The translations under genes and the position numbers were made by a program. Below are positions 1 through 6,469 of a DNA stretch of 10,571 bases, piece after piece. Below the pieces are notes generated by a model. The model was not told the origin of the DNA. It saw only the letters and a program-made list of their open reading frames with translations, and ran no database searches. This DNA comes from Desulfobacterales bacterium (lineage in GTDB: Bacteria; Desulfobacterota; Desulfobacteria; Desulfobacterales; Desulfobacteraceae). The stretch covers positions 1-10,571 of the forward strand of contig JAKSBO010000987.1 in the NCBI GenBank assembly GCA_022361095.1. The letters are read 5' to 3'. The first letter of the stretch is position 1; every line of letters starts with the position of its first letter.

Positions 1-4
1 GTAA

Positions 5-931
5 ATGAAAAAAAAGATCATTCGCAAGATCTGGGTTCTTATCGCGTCCTGTGTGTTAACGATGATGATGGCGGGGAATGGATCTGCAAGCGTCACCGGA
101 AAAGTGAAACTTTCCGTGTTGTGCGATGACACCGCCGCTTCGGACAGGTTTGTCATTGAACATGGCGTATCGATCTTCGTTAACCTGGCCAATGGCCATC
201 ACTGGCTGTTCGACACCGGCACCACGGATGTTTTCCTGCAAAATGCCGATCTCATGAACATCAGCCTGGACAACCTCACCGGAATCGCCATCAGTCACGG
301 TCATGATGATCACACCGGCGGGCTGACATTCTATCCGCGCCTTAAGGGAAACCCGCCTGTTTACGGCCATCCCTATATCTGGCATAAACAATACGGCATA
401 AAAAAAGGAAAAACGGTTCGAATCTGCGGCATGCCTTATCTTGCCAGAAAATATGCCGATCCCGTATTCCAGCCCCGAAATTATGTATCTGAACTGGACG
501 AGGGCATGTATTTTTTTACCGATGTCCCCCGGGAACCGGGAAGTTATGTGCCGACACAGGGGAAATTCCAGAATGAAGACGGTACCGGACCTTGCCCCAT
601 TATTGACGACGCGACCATAGCCATCAGAACCCCCCGGGGCATTGTGGCGGTCTTCGGATGCGGCCATGCCGGATACGTAAATATCCTGAAAGCCATCCAT
701 AAGAAATTCCCCGATGATAAACTGCTCTCCGTGGTTGGCGGCCTTCACCTGAAAGGCGCCGATGACGAAGTCCTTGCAAAAGCCGTTGCGTATACGGATA
801 CAGTCAAGACCAGTGATTTTACCTTTTATGGGGGGCATTGTACCGGCAGCAATGCCATCAGCTATTTTAAAAAAGCATATGGCAACAAGGTGGTCAGACC
901 CCTGGGTTCGGGATGTGTGATTGAATTTTAA
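5..931 (+). CDS. Exported MBL-fold metallohydrolase (DHPPS-like)
   Basis: A 308-residue protein with an N-terminal signal peptide: MKKK, then a hydrophobic stretch at about 9-22, with likely cleavage near SAS at 27-29. The metallo-beta-lactamase zinc motif is SHGHDDHTGG, with H98, H100, D102 and H103 in HxHxDH spacing. Later family blocks are FGCGHAGYVN (about 217-226), GGLHL (about 244-248) and GGHCTG (about 277-282). The layout (FDTG at about 69-72, then SHGHxDHTGG, CxHAG, GGxHL) matches MBL proteins related to 7,8-dihydropterin-6-methyl-4-(beta-D-ribofuranosyl)aminobenzene-5'-phosphate synthase. The true substrate is unknown, and the signal peptide makes cytoplasmic pterin synthesis unlikely here. 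The start is well bounded because an in-frame TAA occupies bases 2-4. No ribosome site can be seen because the window begins there. Family call is firm; function is not. Confidence 0.88.
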   Translation: MKKKIIRKIWVLIASCVLTMMMAGNGSASVTGKVKLSVLCDDTAASDRFVIEHGVSIFVNLANGHHWLFDTGTTDVFLQNADLMNISLDNLTGIAISHGHDDHTGGLTFYPRLKGNPPVYGHPYIWHKQYGIKKGKTVRICGMPYLARKYADPVFQPRNYVSELDEGMYFFTDVPREPGSYVPTQGKFQNEDGTGPCPIIDDATIAIRTPRGIVAVFGCGHAGYVNILKAIHKKFPDDKLLSVVGGLHLKGADDEVLAKAVAYTDTVKTSDFTFYGGHCTGSNAISYFKKAYGNKVVRPLGSGCVIEF

Positions 932-947
932 AACCGCCATATAAAAC

Positions 948-996
948 AAAGCCTAGCTTGAGCCGGCGGCTTTTGAATAATCAAGAAGGCTTTTTT
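948..996 (+). terminator. Probable intrinsic terminator of the MBL gene
   Basis: AAAGCC at 948-953 can pair with GGCTTT at 968-973 or with the second GGCTTT at 988-993, which runs into six T (991-996). A further small hairpin (TTTTGA/TCAAGA around 971-986) lies between. It begins 16 bases after the stop codon, which suits a rho-independent terminator. The stem is short and has alternative pairings, so the exact structure is uncertain. Confidence 0.45.
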
Positions 997-1057
997 ATAA
1001 CAGCCACGGGCTGACCTGACATATAAGCTGCCGGGCTCAACCCACAACAAAGCTTGA

Positions 1058-1087
1058 AAGATCTGAGTAACTTACACAGATTTTTTT
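1058..1087 (+). terminator. AT-rich hairpin with U-tract
   Basis: AAGATCTG (1058-1065) pairs with CAGATTTT (1077-1084), with one G-T wobble and an 11-base loop, and it lies within a run of seven T (1081-1087). It could be a second terminator for the upstream gene. It could also be a leader hairpin of the next gene, since only 37 bases remain before that start codon and no convincing promoter is visible in them. Confidence 0.35.
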
Positions 1088-1124
1088 ATAAAATTATTCA
1101 TAAAAACAAGAAAAAAAAAAAACC

Positions 1125-1733
1125 ATGAAAAAAATTTTAACGATCGTTCTTATTAGTGTTCTCTTTGCTGCACCCTTTGCCGTTGCGGCGCAGAATCCGG
1201 CTGTAACTGAAATGATTGCCAAAATAACCAAAGATCTCAACGCAGATCCGGGAGGCTCGGATAAGCTGAAGGCCTTTGCCGTTGACAAACTTATGCCGTT
1301 TTGCACGAATAAGGTGTTTGTGGACGCCGTAAAATCGCACAATGCCGAAAATCTGTCCCTGGACGAAATCAAGAAGCGCGACAAGCAATGGATAGAAGCC
1401 GAGGAAGAACTCCCGATTATGGCCATGCTGCTGGATAATCCTTGCGGCAAGGAACTTAAGGCGTTGGCTAAGGTTGAAATGGCGGTCGCCAAAGGCTTTG
1501 TTTTTGACAATCAAGGTGCGACAATAGGTTCCCTTGGAATCCCCAACGATTATTGGCAGGGCGATGAGGGAAAGTATCGGCGTACAGTCAAAGACCACAG
1601 TATCGAAGTGGGGCCAATCAAGTTCGATAAAGCTGAAAACACCCAGCTTCAGCATTTGGCGTTTCCCGTTATTGATGAAGATGGAACTGTTGTGGGCGGA
1701 TTTCTTATTGGAATCTTTCTGGAGAAACTGTAA
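1125..1733 (+). CDS. Periplasmic stand-alone Cache/PDC-like sensor domain protein
   Basis: A 202-residue protein with a clear signal peptide (MKK, hydrophobic 5-20, AVAA around 19-22). The mature part has a helical N-terminal half and a C-terminal half of PDC/Cache type: VFDNQGATIG, then DYWQGDEGKY, then PVIDEDGTVVGGFLIGI at the end. These match the ligand-pocket and last-strand motifs of small periplasmic Cache domains. There is no other transmembrane segment, kinase, cyclase or chemotaxis domain, so it probably acts as a free periplasmic binding or sensing protein with a partner encoded elsewhere. Two Cys lie in the mature region (CTNK and NPCGKE). The start is preceded by A12 and CC (1111-1124) rather than a GGAG-type ribosome site. 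Fold assignment is moderate; the ligand is unknown. Confidence 0.75.
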   Translation: MKKILTIVLISVLFAAPFAVAAQNPAVTEMIAKITKDLNADPGGSDKLKAFAVDKLMPFCTNKVFVDAVKSHNAENLSLDEIKKRDKQWIEAEEELPIMAMLLDNPCGKELKALAKVEMAVAKGFVFDNQGATIGSLGIPNDYWQGDEGKYRRTVKDHSIEVGPIKFDKAENTQLQHLAFPVIDEDGTVVGGFLIGIFLEKL

Positions 1734-1885
1734 GCATCTGCGCAGTCATATTGTTTTTTCTCCTAACGTCAGGTTCAGCGAAAGTCCGGTGGTCTGTCCA
1801 TGTTTTTTCCATGAACAACACCGTAAGGACCGCCCTGGGAATGAAGGACGCCTCTGATAATTAGAATTTTGGTTTGAGTTCCAGG

Positions 1886-1946
1886 CGCAATAAAATTTTA
1901 GCCGGAGGAATATATTAAATATTTCGAAGACTAAAATTTTATTGCG
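1886..1946. repeat. Perfect 16-bp inverted repeat, possible dispersed palindrome
   Basis: CGCAATAAAATTTTAG (1886-1901) is exactly mirrored by CTAAAATTTTATTGCG (1931-1946), around a 29-base centre that itself contains AATAT/ATATT and a GGAGGAAT sequence like a ribosome-binding site. A perfect 16-bp arm is unlikely by chance. The AT-rich arms and lack of a terminal T run argue against a simple terminator. It could be a short non-autonomous element, a dispersed palindromic repeat, or the leader or operator of a lost gene. Confidence 0.7.
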
Positions 1947-1984
1947 GCGAACAGATCATCGCCAAAAGGCAATTATTTGAGGTG
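1941..1984 (+). promoter_or_regulatory. Competing hairpins and ribosome-site-like sequence downstream of the inverted repeat
   Basis: ATTGC (1941-1945) from the right arm of the inverted repeat can instead pair with GCAAT (1969-1973), extended by GGCGA (1946-1950) with TCGCC (1959-1963) and leaving a five-base bulge. GCC-AAAA-GGC (1961-1970) is a further alternative. The sequence then reads TTGAGGTG just before a signal-peptide-like frame. Mutually exclusive stems followed by a ribosome-site-like sequence resemble a leader control region, but no matching known riboswitch is recognised. Confidence 0.25.
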
Positions 1985-1986
1985 AC

Positions 1987-2304
1987 CTGAAGCGTCAGGG
2001 GATAAGCGGACTTGTATCTGTATTTTTGATATACACCCCAGGCATTGCGGCCATTAATAAAAACGAACATCCGGCAGTGCCTGTGGTGTTGTATCCTGCA
2101 CCAACGGATCAGGATAGGTCCCCTTTGATGACAATTTCAAGCAGATCTAAGGCGATTCAGTGATCCGCCCCAAAGCCGGCCTGTTTGAAGCGTCTGAAGC
2201 CATTACCCCTTGAAAGCGCTTTTGGTGGATTAAACCTTTTACCCCACCGGTTTTCTGCCGGGGTAAATACCGTCAGCACCCTGTTTTTCTATGACATGGC
2301 TTAA
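1987..2304 (+). pseudogene. Decayed reading frame beginning like a signal peptide
   Basis: From CTG at 1987 the frame reads (L/M)KRQGISGLVSVFLIYTPG and onward: positive start, hydrophobic core, then AA, like a signal peptide. GAGGTG lies two bases upstream. No ATG, GTG or TTG stands at the expected place. A TGA interrupts at 2161-2163 and the same frame then stays open to TAA at 2302-2304. Coding-like pieces in another frame around 2127-2217 suggest frameshifts. The original product cannot be named. A very short real gene using CTG (58 codons) is possible but less likely. Confidence 0.25.
2238..2267. repeat. Hairpin with perfect 8-bp stem
   Basis: TTTACCCC (2238-2245) pairs perfectly with GGGGTAAA (2260-2267); GG/CC pairing inside can extend the stem across a small bulge. 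No T run follows on the + strand, and no intact gene is adjacent. It may be a relic of a regulatory site or simply part of the decayed coding sequence. Confidence 0.4.
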
Positions 2305-2404
2305 CAGGCGCCGTGGAATACACCGGAACCAAAGGAATTTCCATATCCATACAATAATTTATGGCGTATCCGCCCCAAACGCATTACAATCGGCTGTAAA
2401 ATAA

Positions 2405-2581
2405 TGGTTAAAGTATTTTCAAATCTTCTATAAATTTGACGGAAAACAGCCGGCGGTCGGGGAAAAGTCATATGTCAGTGACATTGCAAGGGGTATCGGC
2501 GATGTTGCCCTAGGAGACAATTGCTATATCGGACATGGCGCCCATGGACAACGGCTAGCATCCCATTGGACAGAAAACTAA
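2405..2581 (+). pseudogene. N-terminal remnant of a gamma-carbonic-anhydrase-like gene
   Basis: The frame reads FYKFDGKQPAVGEKSYVSD, then IARGIGDVALGDNCYIGHGA, the characteristic opening of gamma-class carbonic anhydrase/YrdA-like proteins (left-handed beta-helix; GDVxIGDNCYIGHGA hexapeptide turns). After GHGA the expected RGDYG block is missing in this frame. One frame over, the bases read DNG and then a stop, which suggests a small deletion and frameshift. The present frame runs into unrelated residues and stops at 2579-2581. There is no ATG at the family start position (a stop at 2402-2404 closes the frame upstream). About 120 residues, including the zinc histidines, are gone. The family identity of the fragment is fairly sure and the gene is clearly dead. 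Confidence 0.7.
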
Positions 2582-2607
2582 TTTTCTATTTTGATTCCAA
2601 CAGGCGC

Positions 2608-2613
2608 TATAAT
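2608..2613 (+). promoter_or_regulatory. Candidate -10 box for the SPFH operon
   Basis: A perfect TATAAT lies 41 bases upstream of the CDF-SPFH start codon, in AT-rich DNA directly after the carbonic-anhydrase remnant. No good -35 hexamer is found at 16-18 bases upstream (only weak TCTATT-like sequence near 2585-2590). If used, transcription would start near 2620, with AAAGG (2641-2645) as the ribosome site. Confidence 0.35.
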
Positions 2614-2654
2614 TTTTACGGCAGGTTGGTGAATATATAAAAAGGTAAAACAAA

Positions 2655-4358
2655 ATGGCAGGCGGGTTGCAGTTGCGGCACCAGGTAAAGTGGTCAAATG
2701 CCCTTAAAACAGCGGTCATTGTTCTGGGCGTGAATATTGTTCTTACGGCAATGAAATTTGGGGTTTTCCGGATGTCGGGCAGCCTTGCCGTCCTTGCCGA
2801 GGCCTGGCACAGCTTCACGGACATTGCCACAAGCCTGCTGGTTTCAGCAGCCATTTTAATACCCGGTGCCCGTAAAGCCAAGCCCGGCGGCCCCGCAGAT
2901 GATGCCAAGGGGATGAAACCCGTAGGCACCCTGGAAATTGTGGTTTCGGTGCTCATTGGGATGCTGCTTCTGGGGATATCCGGCCTGATTTTCAAAAAAG
3001 TGATGGTATCCCAGGCCGTTGCCGTACAAAACCCGCTTTTATCCGGTATCATTTTCATTGCGTTCTCCATCGGCTCTTTCCTGGTTTCCTGCTTTGAAAC
3101 CCAGATGGGTAAAAACCAGGCATCCCTGGGGCTGGTTTCCGACGGAATGCACGCACGGGCCGATATGTTCGCCTCCCTGCTCACAGGCTTCAGCCTGATT
3201 CTCTATGCCATGGGAATAAACATTGACAGGTGGATGGCCGCCGCCATCGGGGTGATCATTTTCTGCCTTGCCATGGACACCCTGGTCAATGCCTACCGGG
3301 TCTACCGGGATAAAAACGGAGACTCCCTCTATTCCTATCGTTTCCTGGCCGCATTTTTCAGTATTTTTACCATTAAACGCTTAAAACGGTTTTTTCGGGC
3401 GCTTCACCCGGTTTTTCCGGCCCGCATTTATAAAGTACTGATAACCGCGCCCATTGCAGGGCTTTTTCTATGGTACGCATCCACAGCCTGTTATACGGTG
3501 TCTGCCGGCCGGACCGCTGTTGTTGAACGTTTCGGAAAGCCCCTGGGCCGTGGCAAACCCATCCAACCGGGGTTGCACTTCAAGCTCCCCTGGCCCGTGG
3601 ACAGGGTTGTTAAAGTGTCATCTGCGGCCATTAAAGAGATAGGCATCGGCAACGTAAGTGCATCAGATACAAAAGCGTACCTGTGGACACTCAAACACGG
3701 CAGTGAAGAAGCTTTTCTGACCGGAGACAACAATTTCTTTTACCCTTATATTATTCTTCATTACAAAATCAGTGACCCCTTTCAATATCTGTACAATTAT
3801 TCAGCGCCTGAACAACTTCTCAATGAAATCGGGCACAGGGCGGCGGTGTCACTTTTTGCCCGGGAGTCATTTTACGGTATCGCCACAACCCGGCGGGCCG
3901 GACTCCAGAAAAAAATGAAACAGGATATCCAGGCCGCCCTGGACCGGCATGGAAGCGGGATTGAATTGATCGGTGTGAATTTTAAGGATGTACACCCCCC
4001 CATCTCCATTGCCCCGTCCTTTGAAATGGTCATTGCCGGATTCCAGGAAAAGCAGGAGCTGATCAATCTGGCCATTGGATACGCCAACAGCACGCTTCCC
4101 GAGTTCAGGGGGAAGGCTGAACATCAGGTTCAGACCGCAGCCGGTGAAAGCGCCATGCGGTTGAGCAAAGCCCGGGGAGAGGCCGAACGATTCACACTTC
4201 GGCTGCCCGAAACCCCTGCCCGAAAAAAGATTTCCATGTCACGCATCCATGGGGAAACCATGAAAGAGGCGCTCAAATATAAAACAAAAATTATTGTGGA
4301 TCCCGATGCGGGCGCACCGGACCTCTGGATAAACGTTGACAATAAATATTTTGACTGA
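2655..4358 (+). CDS. CDF cation-transporter domain fused to HflK-like SPFH protein
   Basis: A 567-residue membrane protein with two parts. Residues 1-214 form a cation diffusion facilitator (CDF) membrane domain of six predicted helices (about 16-38, 43-69, 93-113, 128-147, 158-187, 194-212). It carries the metal-site pairs H52xxxD56 (AEAWHSFTDI, helix 2) and H166xxxD170 (GMHARADMF, helix 5). The usual CDF cytoplasmic C-terminal domain is absent. A basic linker (215-258) leads to a seventh helix (about 261-279) and an SPFH/Band-7 domain of HflK type (RTAVVERFGKPLG; FKLPWPVDRV; TGDNN; GEAERF), then a short C-terminal tail ending at DNKYFD. Even-numbered CDF helices and the basic linker would return the chain to the cytoplasm, so helix 7 places SPFH in the periplasm as in HflK. 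Start ATG follows AAAGG by nine bases. The fused architecture is the notable point; the transported metal, if any, is unknown. Confidence 0.88.
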   Translation: MAGGLQLRHQVKWSNALKTAVIVLGVNIVLTAMKFGVFRMSGSLAVLAEAWHSFTDIATSLLVSAAILIPGARKAKPGGPADDAKGMKPVGTLEIVVSVLIGMLLLGISGLIFKKVMVSQAVAVQNPLLSGIIFIAFSIGSFLVSCFETQMGKNQASLGLVSDGMHARADMFASLLTGFSLILYAMGINIDRWMAAAIGVIIFCLAMDTLVNAYRVYRDKNGDSLYSYRFLAAFFSIFTIKRLKRFFRALHPVFPARIYKVLITAPIAGLFLWYASTACYTVSAGRTAVVERFGKPLGRGKPIQPGLHFKLPWPVDRVVKVSSAAIKEIGIGNVSASDTKAYLWTLKHGSEEAFLTGDNNFFYPYIILHYKISDPFQYLYNYSAPEQLLNEIGHRAAVSLFARESFYGIATTRRAGLQKKMKQDIQAALDRHGSGIELIGVNFKDVHPPISIAPSFEMVIAGFQEKQELINLAIGYANSTLPEFRGKAEHQVQTAAGESAMRLSKARGEAERFTLRLPETPARKKISMSRIHGETMKEALKYKTKIIVDPDAGAPDLWINVDNKYFD

Positions 4359-4406
4359 CCCGCTGCATGAAACACGGCTGAAAACACCCTGTCAAGGACC
4401 TTAAAA

Positions 4407-5294
4407 ATGAAATACATCATTCCCGCTACACTGGTTTTTGCACTGCTGGCTGCCTGGCTTTGTACATATACCGTATCTAAAACAGACTATGTGGTGCTCA
4501 CCCGGTTCGGCAAACCTGTGGGCACCATCAGCACACCCGGGCTCTATTTCAAACGCCCCGGGTTCCTTGAAACGGTTAACCGCATTGAAAGACGGACCCA
4601 TATTTTCAATACCAAGCCCATACAGCTTTTGCTGGGAGATAAAAATCCCATTATTATCACCTGTTATATCTGCTGGCGGGTCAAAGATCCTTTGCTGTTT
4701 TTCCAATCCCTTTTAGCCAGAGACATCGCCACACAGAAATTGTCGGACATGGTCAATTCCCAGATGGGCAATGCCCTGGGTGAATTTAAACTGGACAATA
4801 TCATCAATATTGATCCGGGCCGGGTGAAACTCGACGATCTTGAGCATCGGATTTCAGCCAACACCAATGCTAGTGCCGCCGAAAGATACGGTGTTGAGGT
4901 GGTTGAAGTGGGTATCAGGCGGCTTGCCTATCCCACCGTGGTCACCGATGCCGTATATAACCGTATGCGGTCCGAAAGGGAAAAAGAGGCCAGGAAATTC
5001 AGGGCCGAGGGCCGGGAGGAGGCCACAAAAATCCGGGCCAAAGCAGACCGGGAGGCCAAAGAGATTATGGCAAAAGCATTTAAAGAGGCCGAGATCATTA
5101 AAGGCGAAGGAGACCGGAAAGCCCTGGAAATTTATGCCGATGCCTATGAAAAGGATCACTCCTTTTTTGAATTCCTCAAATCCATGGAGCTGTATAAAAA
5201 TATTCTGGACGAAAAAACCACGGTGATCATGTCCACGGATTCAGACCTTTTTAAACGCCTCAAGCATTTGCAGGAAGATGCGGCCCATGAATAA
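4407..5294 (+). CDS. hflC: HflC-like SPFH/Band-7 membrane protein
   Basis: A 295-residue protein with one N-terminal helix (about 3-20), then an SPFH domain opening SKTDYVVLTRFGKPVGT and PGLYFKRPG. A long charged helical stretch follows (about 185-250; repeated EAxKIRAKADREAKEI-type heptads, then GEGDRKALEIYADAY). The C-terminus has the SMELYKNIL and TTVIMSTDSDLFKRL features typical of HflC. In E. coli, HflC alternates with HflK in a large cage around the FtsH protease and limits its access to substrates. Length and order of blocks fit the family. AAGGA (4394-4398) sits eight bases before the ATG. It lies 48 bases after the CDF-SPFH gene and overlaps the next gene, so the three are surely co-transcribed. 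The HflC family call is firm; a partnership with FtsH is inferred from the family and FtsH is not encoded here. Confidence 0.88.
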   Translation: MKYIIPATLVFALLAAWLCTYTVSKTDYVVLTRFGKPVGTISTPGLYFKRPGFLETVNRIERRTHIFNTKPIQLLLGDKNPIIITCYICWRVKDPLLFFQSLLARDIATQKLSDMVNSQMGNALGEFKLDNIINIDPGRVKLDDLEHRISANTNASAAERYGVEVVEVGIRRLAYPTVVTDAVYNRMRSEREKEARKFRAEGREEATKIRAKADREAKEIMAKAFKEAEIIKGEGDRKALEIYADAYEKDHSFFEFLKSMELYKNILDEKTTVIMSTDSDLFKRLKHLQEDAAHE

Positions 5295-6276
5295 TGATGA
5301 AAACATTTTTTTTCAAACCACTTTCCGGGCCGCTTTCGGGCATACCTGGATTTTTTTCCGGGTGATTTCAGCAGGCCTTGTCCTGTTATACATGCTGTCG
5401 GGAATCTATTCGGTGTCACAAAATGAAATCGCCGTTCATCTGCGTTTCGGGCGTATCATTGATGAAAAGGTGCAGCCCGGCATCCATTACAGACTCCCGT
5501 GGCCCGTTGACAGGGTGGAAAAGGTTGCGGTCAGACAAGTGAAACGGCTGGCTGTTGATGATTTCTGGGGAACACCGGACAACGCACAGAATCCGGACAG
5601 TTTTAAATCCGTCACCGGCCTGGATTCATATTGCATCACAGGGGACAATAACCTTGCCATGGTGAGCTGCGTTATCCAGTACAGGGTGCTTAATCCCCGG
5701 GAATATCTGTTCTGTGTAAAAGATCCGGACATCATGCTTAAGGAGCTTGCCTGCAAAACCATTCTGCACTGCATGGCGTCAATGCCCATTGACGAGATGC
5801 TGACAAAGGGAAAGCAGTCCGTGGCAACATATATCCGCCAGGCCCTTCAAAAGAGTCTGGACCGCCTGGAGACCGGTATCCGTGTCTCTTTTGTGGAAAT
5901 AAACAACATCAGCCCCCCGGACCGGGTGGCCGGTTATTTTTCAGAAGTGGTCAAGGCCAGCATTGACCGGGAAAGAAATATCAATGAGGCCCAGTCCTAT
6001 CGGAATGAAATGATTCCCAGGGCCAAGGCGGATGCCGTGGAGATCATGGAGCAGGCCGGGGGATATAAGCAGACTGCGATTCTCACGGCAGAAGGGAAAA
6101 CCCGGCGCTTCAACAAGCTCCTGGTCCAGGTCAGGGAAAAGGGAGAGGCAGCCCGGGGGCTTTTATATACGGAATTCATGAAAGATATCATGAAAAATGT
6201 GGGTGCCAAACAGATTGTGGATAAACATAAAGCCGGCCGGCCCGCTGTAAACCTTAGGGTCAGATCCTCACAATAA
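5287..6276 (+). CDS. hflK: Second HflK-like SPFH/Band-7 protein
   Basis: A 329-residue protein with one helix (about 21-41), then an SPFH domain with EIAVHLRFGRIIDE, YRLPWPVDRVEKV, TGDNNLAMVSCVIQYRV and a helical tail (RNINEAQSYRNEMIPRAKADAVE, AEGKTRRFNKL). The PWPVDRV and TGDNN blocks are shared with the CDF-fused paralogue two genes upstream, so both are HflK-type and the gene between is HflC-type. It lacks any CDF domain and also lacks the long Gly/Pro-rich cytoplasmic N-terminus of enterobacterial HflK. I prefer the ATG at 5287, with AGGAAG (5272-5277) nine bases upstream, over the ATG at 5278, which touches that site. The start overlaps the hflC-like stop by eight bases, indicating translational coupling. 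A terminator follows 14 bases after the stop. Confidence 0.87.
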   Translation: MNNDENIFFQTTFRAAFGHTWIFFRVISAGLVLLYMLSGIYSVSQNEIAVHLRFGRIIDEKVQPGIHYRLPWPVDRVEKVAVRQVKRLAVDDFWGTPDNAQNPDSFKSVTGLDSYCITGDNNLAMVSCVIQYRVLNPREYLFCVKDPDIMLKELACKTILHCMASMPIDEMLTKGKQSVATYIRQALQKSLDRLETGIRVSFVEINNISPPDRVAGYFSEVVKASIDRERNINEAQSYRNEMIPRAKADAVEIMEQAGGYKQTAILTAEGKTRRFNKLLVQVREKGEAARGLLYTEFMKDIMKNVGAKQIVDKHKAGRPAVNLRVRSSQ

Positions 6277-6290
6277 CGCACATTGGACGC

Positions 6291-6330
6291 AAAAAAGCCT
6301 GATCACCGCTGGTGCGGCGGTCAGGCTTTT
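6291..6330. terminator. Bidirectional intrinsic terminator between convergent operons
   Basis: AAAAGCCTGATCACCGC (6293-6309) pairs with GCGGCGGTCAGGCTTTT (6314-6330) around a TGGT loop. There is one A-C mismatch and one wobble in 17 positions. The + strand ends in TTTT and the minus strand in six T (6296-6291), so it can stop transcription of the SPFH operon and of the converging envelope operon. The 139 bases from 6331 to 6469 hold no gene, only a GC-rich imperfect GGAGG/CCTCC hairpin near 6401-6430. Confidence 0.85.
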
Positions 6331-6469
6331 GGTTCCGGGGATCAGTAAATGCCGGAGAAAAACGCCCTGCGGTGCGGTTGAATGCTTCCGGGCGGATCAG
6401 GTGGGAGGCATGGGGGGAACCCTCCTCCACAGAGTCATACAGCGGTTTCCATCAGAACGCGTATTCGGT

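Larger units (their letters stand above)
1734..2654. other. Gene-free region of decayed sequence
   Basis: No intact gene is visible in 921 bases. The stretch holds a perfect 16-bp inverted repeat (1886-1946), overlapping hairpins, a broken reading frame with a signal-peptide-like beginning (about 1987-2304), a second hairpin (2238-2267) and a gamma-carbonic-anhydrase-like remnant (about 2405-2581). At 1811-1864 there is only a 17-codon ATG frame (MNNTVRTALG...), which I do not regard as a gene. Other short coding-looking pieces interrupted by stops appear near 2127-2217 (frame reading FDDNFKQI, stop, GDSVIRPKAGLFEASEAITP). The region looks like several old genes collapsed between two working units. 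Confidence 0.6.

Noticed and set aside
56..949. Long open frame on the minus strand opposite the MBL gene (297 codons)
   Set aside because: It is the mirror of a well-supported plus-strand gene with signal peptide and zinc motif; its translation shows no recognisable domain.
1094..1510. Minus-strand frame opposite the Cache-like gene
   Set aside because: Low-complexity Ser/Ala/Leu-rich translation that reflects the codon bias of the real gene on the other strand.
1886..1946. Inverted repeat as a simple rho-independent terminator of the Cache-like gene
   Set aside because: It lies about 150 bases beyond the stop, has a 29-base centre and AT-rich arms, and no T run follows it.
1886..2654. Insertion sequence with terminal repeats
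   Set aside because: No transposase-like frame, no second pair of matching ends and no clear target duplication could be seen.
2555..3184. Minus-strand frame of 209 codons over the CDF domain
   Set aside because: Opposite a gene with intact CDF metal motifs; no domain in the translation.
5278..5286. Upstream ATG (5278) as start of the second HflK-like gene
   Set aside because: It abuts the AGGAAG sequence that would serve as the ribosome site; the ATG at 5287 has proper nine-base spacing. The difference is only three residues.
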